10,431 nucleotides of DNA from Bog-473 sp964457065. GTDB lineage: Bacteria; Actinomycetota; Acidimicrobiia; Acidimicrobiales; RAAP-2. How positions within the stretch are numbered: the stretch's first letter is position 1; the number at the start of each line of letters is the position of its first letter. The stretch spans positions 1-10,431 of the forward strand of contig CAYWDQ010000110.1 in the NCBI GenBank assembly GCA_964457065.1, written 5' to 3'. The position numbers and the translations under genes are program-made. The notes under the pieces were generated by a model. The model did not search any database. It had not been told where the DNA came from and saw nothing but the letters and a program-made list of their open reading frames with translations. Shown here one piece after another: positions 1 through 6,155 of the stretch.

Positions 1-1
1 C

Positions 2-370
2 GAGTACGCCTCGAACCTGCAGACGCTGAACGACATCTCGAGCATCAGCGCCTACTGTCTCGGTGCGTCGTTCTTCCTCTTCATCATCAACTTCGTCTGG
101 TCGATCTACCTGACCCCGCACGAGGCACCGCCGAACCCGTGGAACTCACTCGGCCTGGAGTGGCAGACGCCGACGCCGGTCCCCTGGTTCAACTTCGAGC
201 ACATCCCCGTTGTGCTGAACGACCCGTACCACTACGGGGAGCCCGATGCGGCGCCGGTCGCCGATCTGGGAATGGCGATGGCTGCGGCCGCCCCTGCGGG
301 AGCCGTAGGTCATGACGAGCTCGGGACCGGGGTGGAGGGCGACGGCGATCCGCGACCCCCAATACTGTGA
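2..370 (+). CDS. ctaD: Cytochrome c oxidase subunit I, C-terminal part (partial at window start)
   Basis: This is the last 122 residues of a heme-copper oxidase subunit I, the membrane subunit that holds heme a, the heme a3-CuB centre and the proton paths. The visible part contains the final transmembrane helix (about residues 17-36 of the fragment, rich in Phe, Leu and Ile). It is followed by the typical subunit I tail with NPWNSLGLEWQTPTPVPWFNF, which closely matches the EWQTP-PP-NF signature of bacterial aa3-type subunit I. The heme and copper ligands lie upstream of the window and cannot be checked. An Ala-rich, acidic tail of about 40 residues extends past the conserved core. Subunit III follows after 10 bases, which supports an oxidase operon. 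The call as subunit I is firm; the exact oxidase class (aa3 versus a quinol type) is inferred from the neighbours, which include CtaG and SCO. Confidence 0.9.
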   Translation, partial: EYASNLQTLNDISSISAYCLGASFFLFIINFVWSIYLTPHEAPPNPWNSLGLEWQTPTPVPWFNFEHIPVVLNDPYHYGEPDAAPVADLGMAMAAAAPAGAVGHDELGTGVEGDGDPRPPIL

Positions 371-380
371 GGGCTAGGTG

Positions 381-1058
381 ATGACAGAGAACTCGGTCGG
401 CAACCAGCAGTTCGAGAGCTTCGTCCAACTCAGGGAGACACCGGAGGAGATCGCGTTCGAGCTCCGGGCCCAGGAGGGTGCCCTCTGGACCGGGGGCCGG
501 CTCCTGATCGGCATCTGGGTCTTCGCCTTTGCCGCGCTGGCCTTCGCCTACTTCTACCTGCGCTCGGCGAACAACGAAGACCTGTGGCGCCCCAGGGGGA
601 TCACCGCGCCGACGGCAGCCGGTGCGGCCATCTTTGCCATCACCGTGGCGAGCGCACTCCTGGTGCAGTTCGGCGAGCGGCGGTTCCGCGACGACGAGAC
701 CCTCGACTGGCAGGTGGCCGGTTGGACGGCCGTCCTCGGGGGGCTCCTGGCCATCGGGCTCCAGATCTGGCAGATGACATCTCTACCGTTCTTCCCGGGA
801 TCGAGCGGCTACGCATCGTGCTTCATCGCCTGGGGCGCAATGAACATCGCCATGCTTCTGGCCGGGACCTACTGGATCGAGACCATCCTGGCCCGGGAGA
901 TACGGCTGCGCCGTGCCATCGCCCAGGACGGCGGCGCCCCGAACTCGGCCCTGCCGGTGGCACGCCTCTTCCGGGCCAACCTGAACGGTTGCACGTACTT
1001 CTGGGGATTCATCGCCCTGGTCGCAACGTTCTTCTGGGTATTGTTCTACGTCATCTGA
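381..1058 (+). CDS. ctaE: Cytochrome c oxidase subunit III (heme-copper oxidase subunit III family)
   Basis: This 225-residue integral membrane protein has five predicted helices at about 38-60, 76-95, 113-131, 145-168 and 202-224. That is the number found in short bacterial subunit III proteins, which lack the first two helices of the mitochondrial form. Family features include the first-helix stretch ending in AYFYLRS and the last helix beginning near NGCTYFWGF, which corresponds to the usual YWHF region. Subunit III is not catalytic: it binds lipids, stabilises subunit I and helps keep proton uptake going. The start is chosen at ATG 381 because GAGGG at 369-373 sits 7 bases upstream; a GTG at 378 directly before it is the alternative and adds one residue. 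The gene lies 10 bases after subunit I and 18 bases before a small membrane-protein gene, so co-transcription is likely. Confidence 0.88.
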   Translation: MTENSVGNQQFESFVQLRETPEEIAFELRAQEGALWTGGRLLIGIWVFAFAALAFAYFYLRSANNEDLWRPRGITAPTAAGAAIFAITVASALLVQFGERRFRDDETLDWQVAGWTAVLGGLLAIGLQIWQMTSLPFFPGSSGYASCFIAWGAMNIAMLLAGTYWIETILAREIRLRRAIAQDGGAPNSALPVARLFRANLNGCTYFWGFIALVATFFWVLFYVI

Positions 1059-1061
1059 CCC

Positions 1062-1069
1062 GGGAGGGG
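1062..1069 (+). promoter_or_regulatory. Strong ribosome binding site for the 35-residue gene
   Basis: GGGAGGGG is a strong Shine-Dalgarno match lying 7 bases before the GTG at 1077. It lies in the short gap after the subunit III stop. Its strength is the main reason to believe that the very short reading frame behind it is translated, and it probably also drives translation of the downstream ctaG-like gene through the ATGA overlap. Confidence 0.7.
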
Positions 1070-1076
1070 TGAACTT

Positions 1077-1184
1077 GTGATCGCAGATGTGGCCGCCACC
1101 CAGGCACTGACGTTCGCCATCCCCCTCGGGACGCTCGGCGTCCTCCTCCTCTGGGGTTTCTTCCAGCGGCGACCGACGCGATGA
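1077..1184 (+). CDS. 35-residue single-helix membrane protein in the oxidase operon
   Basis: This very short gene (GTG start, TGA stop, 35 residues) encodes a hydrophobic segment at about residues 10-29 (LTFAIPLGTLGVLLLWGFFQ). The segment is followed by a basic tail, QRRPTR, which predicts one membrane helix with the C-terminus inside. Support for translation: a strong GGGAGGGG site 7 bases upstream, placement between subunit III and the CtaG-like gene on the same strand, and an ATGA overlap in which its stop codon shares bases with the next start. I do not recognise a named family. Small one-helix subunits are known in other heme-copper oxidases (for example CcoQ of cbb3 oxidases and subunit IV of some aa3 enzymes), so a role as an accessory subunit or assembly peptide is a reasonable inference, but homology is not shown. 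Confidence 0.65.
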   Translation: MIADVAATQALTFAIPLGTLGVLLLWGFFQRRPTR

Positions 1185-1996
1185 CCAGCGGGGCTGCCGT
1201 CGTGCGGCCCCCTGAGCAGTACGGACGGTGGCGGATCTGGTGCCTCGTGGCCGCCGCCGCGGTGGCCGTGCTGACCCTCGTGCCGCCACTCTCGAGCACG
1301 GCCGCGCACTGGGAGTACGGCGCGGCGCTGCAGTTCTCGCTCCTCGCCATCGCCCTTCCCGCATTGGTCGCCGTCGGGGCGCCCTGGCACCTGCTCCGGC
1401 TCACTCGCCATGGTTCTCCCGACGAACCCCCGCGGATCGTCGACCGGCTGGCCGAGCGACGGCGCCGCCACCGTGAGCTCCCCTGGTCGTTGGCCTTCAT
1501 CGCCGCCGACCTCTGCGTCGTCGTGGCCTGGCGCGCGCCCGGCGCCGTCGCCTCGGTGGCGCACCATGGCTGGATGGTGCCGCTCGAGGGCGCCTGCCTC
1601 CTCCTCTTCGGGCTCGGCCTCTGGCTCGAGCTGGTGGAGTCGCCGCCGTTGGCGCCGCGCTCGGGATACCTGCGACGAGCGGTCCTGTCAGCCTTCGCGA
1701 TGTGGGCCTTCTGGATCCTCGCCTACGTCGTCGGTCTGTCCAATCACGACTTCTTCCGCAACTTCCACCACGTCGCGGGCGGCCTCAGCGCGGCCGCCGA
1801 CCAGCAGATCGCGTCGGCCGTGGTCTGGTTCGTGGCTGCCCTGGCCTTCGTGCCCTTGATCTTCTGGAACGCCCTGATGTGGCTGAAGACCGACGACGAC
1901 CCCGATACCGAGCTCCTGGCCCTGGCGAGGGCCGAGCGGCGGCGGGGAATGCCGCCGGCCGCCGGGGGTCGGGGCGGGCCGGCGCCGGCCCCCTGA
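1181..1996 (+). CDS. ctaG: CtaG-family (caa3-type) cytochrome c oxidase assembly protein
   Basis: This 271-residue membrane protein has about six helices, near 17-37, 48-70, 100-118, 132-152, 168-188 and 208-234. It matches the caa3_CtaG family in several places. Helix 2 ends with the ALVAVGAPWHLL type of segment. The third to fourth helix region has HHGWMVPLEG followed by a Leu-rich stretch, where the family usually has HALEH. The last helix is preceded by LSAAADQQIA, corresponding to the family's PLADQQLAG motif. Bacillus CtaG is needed for formation of active caa3 oxidase; the mechanism is thought to involve copper insertion. The C-terminal 30 residues are Arg-, Pro- and Gly-rich and probably cytoplasmic. 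The start ATG 1181 has no clear ribosome site but overlaps the stop of the 35-residue gene as ATGA, so translation is probably coupled. It converges with the gene at 2004-2630, with only 7 bases between the stops. Confidence 0.78.
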   Translation: MTSGAAVVRPPEQYGRWRIWCLVAAAAVAVLTLVPPLSSTAAHWEYGAALQFSLLAIALPALVAVGAPWHLLRLTRHGSPDEPPRIVDRLAERRRRHRELPWSLAFIAADLCVVVAWRAPGAVASVAHHGWMVPLEGACLLLFGLGLWLELVESPPLAPRSGYLRRAVLSAFAMWAFWILAYVVGLSNHDFFRNFHHVAGGLSAAADQQIASAVVWFVAALAFVPLIFWNALMWLKTDDDPDTELLALARAERRRGMPPAAGGRGGPAPAP

Positions 1997-2007
1997 GAGG
2001 GCCTCAG
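1993..2007. terminator. Small hairpin spanning two convergent stop codons
   Basis: CTGAGAGGGCCTCAG forms a stem of five base pairs (CTGAG/CTCAG) that contains the TGA stop of the ctaG-like gene in one arm and the TGA stop of the opposite-strand gene in the other. Partly pairing GC-rich flanks (CCGG on both sides) could extend it with a bulge. There is no T-run on either side, so it is not a classical intrinsic terminator. A role in separating the two converging transcripts is an inference. Confidence 0.3.
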
Positions 2008-2630
2008 CCGGTCCTGGCCCCCGAGATGACGGGGAGGTCGACCGGCTGCAAACGGGTGTCCAGCGCTCGATCCGCTGCGTCCTCCTCCGAGATCGCCGTG
2101 CGACGGTCCGCGGCCAGTTGGGTCTCCTCCTTCGAGAGGTTGCGCAACACGGCGGCATCGTTCGGGTCGTTCATCAGCGTCTGCACATCCTCGATGGCGC
2201 TCAGGGAATCCGAGGTCGTCCACAGGGTCGCCGTCGCGATCAGTTGGCCCAGCTGCTTGCCTGCCGCCGTCCCCGGAACCTGGACGTCCGACAGGTCGTA
2301 GATGTACTCGCTCGTGTAGGAGCAGGCCGACTGGTCGTCACCCAGGAGCCCCGGCGTCGGCGCCCGGTCGGCCGGTGTGAGCGCCTGCGCGGCCTGAAGG
2401 TTCCAGATGCCGATCGCCTGGCGGACGGCGAGTGCGCAGGGAGCGAGGTCCGTGTTCACCTCGCTCATCACGCTGCGCTCGGCGCTGATGTCATCGCCTC
2501 TCGAGGTGCTCACGGGCAGATCGGAGATCACCGTGATCAGGACCACGACGAGGACGACGAGCCCGATCAACAGGCCCCGGTGGCGCTGCCAGACCGGTGC
2601 CTTCGCGGTCGGCGGGGTCGCGTCGCTCAC
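2004..2630 (-). CDS. Membrane-anchored extracytoplasmic protein of unknown function, third gene of the TlpA-SCO operon
   Basis: This 208-residue protein belongs to no family I can name. It has a short cytoplasmic N-terminus with basic residues, one Val/Leu/Ile-rich membrane helix at about 19-36, and a polar, mainly acidic and Ala-rich domain of about 170 residues that should lie outside the membrane. There are exactly two cysteines, C65 and C103, both in the outer domain, so a disulfide is possible. The last 50 residues are charged and may be helical. The GTG start (2630-2628) overlaps the TGA of the SCO gene as GTGA, which suggests coupled translation and a shared role in oxidase maturation or copper handling. 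There are no CxxC, CxxxC or Met-rich copper motifs, so a direct metal role is not supported by sequence. Confidence 0.75.
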   Translation of the reverse strand: MSDATPPTAKAPVWQRHRGLLIGLVVLVVVLITVISDLPVSTSRGDDISAERSVMSEVNTDLAPCALAVRQAIGIWNLQAAQALTPADRAPTPGLLGDDQSACSYTSEYIYDLSDVQVPGTAAGKQLGQLIATATLWTTSDSLSAIEDVQTLMNDPNDAAVLRNLSKEETQLAADRRTAISEEDAADRALDTRLQPVDLPVISGARTG

Positions 2631-3508
2631 TGCCCGATCAACCGCTCGGCGTAGGTCGCGATCCCCTGGCCCCAGCGCTCGACGCTCGCGTCGGGCAGAC
2701 TGAACACTCCATCCGTGCTCTCGTCGGCGAAGGGGGTTGCCCGGTAGCGCAGGTCTCCCTGGGTGTCGATGAACGCGATGACGTCGTTGTGGGCCTCGAG
2801 GTGCGTCTTCTTGTCGACGGTGATCGACACGCCGTAGGCCTTCCAGACCTTGTTCAAAGTGGTCAGCGGGCCCGTGACCATGTGCCAGTTCGGCAGCGTC
2901 GTGAGCCGGGTGGTGCTCAGCACGGGCGCCTCCGCCGATTGGGCCAGCGCGGACGGGTCGGTGTTCACCGTGACGAATTCGACGTCCGCGGCCTGCGCGC
3001 CCAGATCGGCATCCGCCTGCTCCATCTCAGCCGCCACAACCGGGCAGATGTCGGTGCACGACGAGTCGAAGAAGGTGAGGACGACCACGCGCGCGGGCTG
3101 CGCGGGCACGGGGATCTGCTGGCTGTTCTGATCGGTCAGGATGAACGAAGGGGCCGGTCGGGCGGTCAGCGTGCTCACACCCATGAACGATGCCAGAGAC
3201 GAGCCGAGGGATCGGTCCGGCGTCGGGACCGTGACCGACGGGATGGTCGTCGCCACCGGTGGTGGCGTCGTGGTCGCGACGGGGTTCAACCCGGCCGACG
3301 AGAACAGGTGCTCGCCGAGCAGGCCACCGAGACTGACGACCAGCACGACGCCGAGCACCCAGTAGACGAACTTGACAGGGATCCCCGGCGCGCCCTCGGC
3401 AAGCGCCGCCGCCCTGTCGATTGGAGCAGCCGAGGGGCCCGCGCTCTGGTCGGGCGCCGCGTCGGGGGTCGGCGCGGGCCCGGCGTCGGTCTCGTTCGAC
3501 CTGTTCAT
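2627..3508 (-). CDS. SCO1/SenC-family copper chaperone for cytochrome c oxidase
   Basis: This 293-residue, membrane-anchored thioredoxin-fold protein has a long Pro/Ala-rich cytoplasmic N-terminus (about 1-43), one helix at 45-66, a Thr/Pro-rich linker (about 76-98) and a SCO domain from about 115 to 290. The metal site is visible. The CxxxC motif is C151-T-D-I-C155 in the context FFDSSCTDICP, and the third ligand is a histidine at H240 in LEAHNDVIAFID, matching the family's late His before a YLID-like strand. VTVNTDP near 179-185 matches the usual VSVDP segment. SCO proteins bind copper outside the membrane and help load the CuA centre of subunit II. The ATG at 3508 overlaps the TlpA-like stop as ATGA. 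A reading frame runs further upstream to about 4054, but that part is out of frame with the clearly coding TlpA gene on the same strand, so the start at 3508 is preferred. The family call is firm. Confidence 0.9.
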   Translation of the reverse strand: MNRSNETDAGPAPTPDAAPDQSAGPSAAPIDRAAALAEGAPGIPVKFVYWVLGVVLVVSLGGLLGEHLFSSAGLNPVATTTPPPVATTIPSVTVPTPDRSLGSSLASFMGVSTLTARPAPSFILTDQNSQQIPVPAQPARVVVLTFFDSSCTDICPVVAAEMEQADADLGAQAADVEFVTVNTDPSALAQSAEAPVLSTTRLTTLPNWHMVTGPLTTLNKVWKAYGVSITVDKKTHLEAHNDVIAFIDTQGDLRYRATPFADESTDGVFSLPDASVERWGQGIATYAERLIGQ

Positions 3509-4110
3509 CCGGCAGCTCCAAGCCTCGCCACCCAGCGCTGCAGCGAGGCGACGCTCTGGGGCCCGAGCGCCGCCCCGACCACCTTCCCCGAAGCACTGAG
3601 GAAGTAGCTGACCGGCAGAGCCTGCACGAGGTACTGGCTCGCCACCTTGGCCTGCGCATCCACGGCAACCGGATACGTGGCGCCGGCGGCAGCCAGCAGG
3701 CTCGTCACCGTCGTGTCGGAGGTCTCGTTCGAGTCCACCCCGATGACCGCCACCCGTCCGGTGGTCCTTCGGGCAATGGTGGCCACGGCCCCGAGCTCGG
3801 CCCGGCAGTCCGGACACCAGGAGGCGAAGAAGTTGACGATCACCGGCCTTCCCCTGAAGGCCGACAGCGAGACGGGGTTGCCACCGTGAAGACCCGGCAG
3901 CGTGAACCCGGGGGCGACCGTGCCCGCCTTCAAGACTGGTGGCGGAGGTGACTCGAGGGCGGAGCTCCCGATGCTGGCCGGCCGAGGGGAACCCCGGAGG
4001 ATCACGAAGACGACGAAGCCGACCAGACAGATGCCAGCGAGCGCTGCCACCCACTTGAAGACCCGGTCCGGCGAGTTCTTACGGCGCTCGGCGACGCCGG
4101 ACAGCGTCAT
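3505..4110 (-). CDS. TlpA/ResA-like membrane-anchored thioredoxin-fold protein
   Basis: This protein of about 201 residues has a basic N-terminus, one membrane helix (about 19-38) and a thioredoxin-like domain from about residue 65. The active site is W-C-P-D-C (C99 and C102) after the strand PVIVNFFAS, which is the TlpA/ResA/DsbE type rather than the WCGPC of cytoplasmic thioredoxin. The cis-proline is in ALPVSYFL (P166). The usual TlpA opening APGFTLPGL is also present. Members of this group reduce disulfides outside the membrane, for example in apocytochrome c, or in SCO and the CuA site before copper loading. Being directly upstream of and overlapping the SCO gene favours the second role. 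ATG 4110 is chosen because GGGACGGGG lies just upstream; an in-frame GTG at 4125 would add five residues but has no purine-rich site. Confidence 0.85.
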   Translation of the reverse strand: MTLSGVAERRKNSPDRVFKWVAALAGICLVGFVVFVILRGSPRPASIGSSALESPPPPVLKAGTVAPGFTLPGLHGGNPVSLSAFRGRPVIVNFFASWCPDCRAELGAVATIARRTTGRVAVIGVDSNETSDTTVTSLLAAAGATYPVAVDAQAKVASQYLVQALPVSYFLSASGKVVGAALGPQSVASLQRWVARLGAAG

Positions 4111-4160
4111 CGCCCCGTCCCGCACCCGACCGTCGACGGTCCCCCCGTATCCACCTGGTC

Positions 4161-4166
4161 AGGCTA
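4161..4166 (-). promoter_or_regulatory. Candidate -10 box for the TlpA-SCO operon
   Basis: On the minus strand this reads TAGCCT, preceded by TTGGC, which fits the TAnnnT pattern of actinobacterial housekeeping promoters. Transcription would begin about 44 bases before the ATG at 4110. No convincing -35 box is seen at 16-19 bases. A promoter here would let the operon be expressed separately from the small membrane-protein gene at 4220-4501, which ends about 54 bases upstream. The call rests on pattern alone. Confidence 0.3.
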
Positions 4167-4219
4167 GCCAACGGCGATTCGATGGTTCCGGTCGGGCGGC
4201 ACCGCTGCCCTCGGGATTC

Positions 4220-4501
4220 CTACCACTCAGCCTTGCGCTCCGCGGGATCGATCTGAGCCCTCTCCCGCTTTCTCGCCTCGCGCTCTGCGGGGTCCTCATG
4301 AATGAGGTGCCACCACGCCGCGATGGCAATTCCGGCAAAGATCGGCCATTCGAAGGTGTAGAACCAGCTGAGCCCGTTCCCACTGAGCGCCCTGTGCGCC
4401 TGCCACCAGGTCGCGGCCGCGCAGCCCGCCACGATCAGCCAGAACTCGAAATGGAGCAGGAGTGCTCTCGGCGTGAACCAGCGATGCATGACCATCGGCA
4501 T
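4220..4501 (-). CDS. Small two-helix conserved membrane protein
   Basis: This 93-residue protein has two hydrophobic segments, about 12-34 and 48-65, and a very charged tail that starts HEDPAEREARKRERAQ. The arrangement resembles a recurrent actinobacterial small membrane protein with RWFTPR-LLLH before the first helix, a Cys/Gly-containing helix ending in WQ, then an aromatic YTFEWPIFAG segment before the second helix. I know this only as an uncharacterised family; the helix-ending WQ also recalls SURF1, an oxidase assembly factor, but the protein is far too short to be one. It lies upstream of and on the same strand as the TlpA-SCO genes, about 110 bases away, so it may belong to the same group. 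Three ATG codons at residues 1, 3 and 5 make the exact start uncertain, and no clear ribosome site is seen. Confidence 0.72.
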   Translation of the reverse strand: MPMVMHRWFTPRALLLHFEFWLIVAGCAAATWWQAHRALSGNGLSWFYTFEWPIFAGIAIAAWWHLIHEDPAEREARKRERAQIDPAERKAEW

Positions 4502-4658
4502 CGTAGGCCCAGCGCATGGCGCGGGTGCGGCCGGTGGCTGCCCCGGCGAACGGCGCCCAACGGGAAGTCCCGTCGATGGTCGTGCCCCTCGGCCGTCCTC
4601 GCCCCCGCTCGACCCGCCTGAACCCCGGTGACCGGGTCAACCGGGCACGCTGGATACG
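4502..4658. other. Divergent intergenic region between the small membrane-protein gene and ligD
   Basis: These 157 bases separate two genes pointing away from each other and should hold promoters for both. The only structure seen is the imperfect inverted repeat at 4625-4644. A TACGGT at 4655-4660 fits the TAnnnT form of a -10 box and would start transcription at about 4667, right at the alternative GTG start (4668) of the ligase gene, which would give a leaderless message. No gene or RNA was recognised here. Confidence 0.4.
4625..4644. repeat. Imperfect inverted repeat upstream of the ligase gene
   Basis: The arms CCGGTGACC and GGTCAACCGG are complementary over 9 bases with one extra A in the right arm, around a single central G. 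The centre lies about 25-35 bases before the ligase start, where a repressor or activator would bind. A role as an operator is an inference from position and symmetry only; it could also be a chance feature of GC-rich sequence. Confidence 0.35.
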
Positions 4659-6146
4659 GTGGGAGCGGTGACACCGAAAGCCCAAGGGTCCGGGGCCGCG
4701 AAGAAGGCACGCACGCTCGACACCTACCGCACCAAGCGGGATCCGCGCCGGACACCCGAGCCGATGGGTCGCCGCCCTGCTGCACGCGACGGGTCGGGCT
4801 CGCAGAGGTTCGTGATCCAGGAACATCATGCGCGCAGCCTGCATTGGGATCTCCGGCTGGAGCGCGACGGTGTCCTCGTCTCGTGGGCACTCCCCAAGGG
4901 TCTCCCCGAGTCCCCGGACCAGAACCATCTGGCGGTGCACACGGAGGACCACCCACTCGAGTACGCCTCCTTCGAGGGCGAGATACCTCGGGGTGAGTAC
5001 GGAGGCGGCCAGATGACCATTTGGGACAAGGGTCACTACGACGTCGAGAAGTGGACCGACACCGAGGTCAAGTTCATCCTCCACGGGTCGAAGGCCACCG
5101 GCGGATTCGTCCTCTTCCAAACCAAGGATCGTAATTGGATGATCCATCGGCACGGACCCTCCACGCGCACCGATCCAATGCCCACCACCCTCAAGCCGAT
5201 GCTGGCAACGGCCGGCGTGCTACCCGTCGACAGCACCCCGTGGGCCTTCGAGATCAAATGGGACGGGGTCCGGGCGATCCTCTTCGTCGAAGGAGGGAGG
5301 GTGCGGGCCCAGAGCCGCAATGACCTCGACGTCACGAGCGCGTTCCCCGAGCTGGCCGACATAGGGAAATTCCTCGGGATGACCACCTGCGTGCTCGATG
5401 GCGAGATCGTGGCCCTGGGTGAAGACGGCCGTCCCAGCTTCGCGAGGCTGCAGCACCGAATGCACGTCTCGAATCAGCGTGAGGCACACCGGCGGGCGGC
5501 GTCGGATCCCATCACGTTCGTGGCCTTCGACGTCCTCTATCTCCACGGCCGATCCTTGCTCTCCGCCACGTACGACGAGCGTCGGGCCATGCTCGAATCT
5601 CTTCACCTCTCCGGCCAGACCTTCATCACGACGGACTCGTTCCGTGACGTCTCCGGACAGGACATCCTGGCCGCCGCGGTGCAGAACGGCCTCGAGGGTG
5701 TCGTGGCCAAACGACGCGACTCGGCCTATCGGCCCGGCCGGCGTCAATCGGACTGGGTCAAGGTCAAGTCATTCCGGACACAGGAGGCGGTCATCGGAGG
5801 CTGGACCGAGGGCCGCGGCGAGCGCGCGAGCAGCCTGGGCGCACTGCTCCTCGGGATCCCCGCCGACAACGGGCTGCGGTACATCGGCAAGGTGGGCACC
5901 GGTTTCAGCGAGAGCGCTCGCCTGTCCCTTCTCGAAGAGCTGGTGCCCCTGGCCACAAGTAGCAGCCCGTTCGCGCCGCCGTTGCCGGCGGCCGACGCCG
6001 CCAAGGCGCGCTTCGTCAGCCCCGAGCTCGTCGGGGAGATCGAATTCGGCGAATGGACCGCAGCCGGACGGCTCCGCCACCCGACCTGGCGAGGCCTGCG
6101 CCGGGACAAGGCGCCGCATGACGTCGTCGCCGAGAGTCCCGGGTAG
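4659..6146 (+). CDS. ligD: LigD-type ATP-dependent DNA ligase with N-terminal 3'-phosphoesterase domain (PE-LIG)
   Basis: This 495-residue end-joining enzyme has two domains. The PE domain (about 50-165) trims 3' ends. It has HHARSLHWDLRLE (H56/H57, H62, D64, R66) and EDH ending at H98, the metal and phosphate ligands known from Pseudomonas LigD. The ligase domain (about 175-490) has the adenylated lysine K200 in KWDGVR, then LDGEIVAL (247-253), FDVLYLHG (290-297), EGVVAKR (346-352) and WVKVKSF (366-372), followed by an OB fold ending near RLRHPTWRGLRRDK. All nucleotidyltransferase motifs are present, so it should be active. The POL domain that begins the mycobacterial three-domain LigD is absent and is encoded by the next gene. 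Numbering is from GTG 4659; GTG 4668 (starting MTPKAQ) is an equally good start. The role is ligation of double-strand breaks together with Ku. Confidence 0.93.
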   Translation: MGAVTPKAQGSGAAKKARTLDTYRTKRDPRRTPEPMGRRPAARDGSGSQRFVIQEHHARSLHWDLRLERDGVLVSWALPKGLPESPDQNHLAVHTEDHPLEYASFEGEIPRGEYGGGQMTIWDKGHYDVEKWTDTEVKFILHGSKATGGFVLFQTKDRNWMIHRHGPSTRTDPMPTTLKPMLATAGVLPVDSTPWAFEIKWDGVRAILFVEGGRVRAQSRNDLDVTSAFPELADIGKFLGMTTCVLDGEIVALGEDGRPSFARLQHRMHVSNQREAHRRAASDPITFVAFDVLYLHGRSLLSATYDERRAMLESLHLSGQTFITTDSFRDVSGQDILAAAVQNGLEGVVAKRRDSAYRPGRRQSDWVKVKSFRTQEAVIGGWTEGRGERASSLGALLLGIPADNGLRYIGKVGTGFSESARLSLLEELVPLATSSSPFAPPLPAADAAKARFVSPELVGEIEFGEWTAAGRLRHPTWRGLRRDKAPHDVVAESPG

Positions 6147-6155
6147 GAGCCGGCC

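Noticed and set aside
2597..3607. Plus-strand open frame of 336 codons opposite the SCO gene
   Set aside because: Arg/Gly-rich translation without any motif; the opposite strand encodes the SCO domain with its CxxxC and His.
3509..4054. N-terminal extension of the SCO gene frame up to about 4054
   Set aside because: This part overlaps the TlpA-like gene in another frame on the same strand; the TlpA frame has clear thioredoxin motifs, and the ATGA overlap at 3505-3508 gives a natural SCO start.
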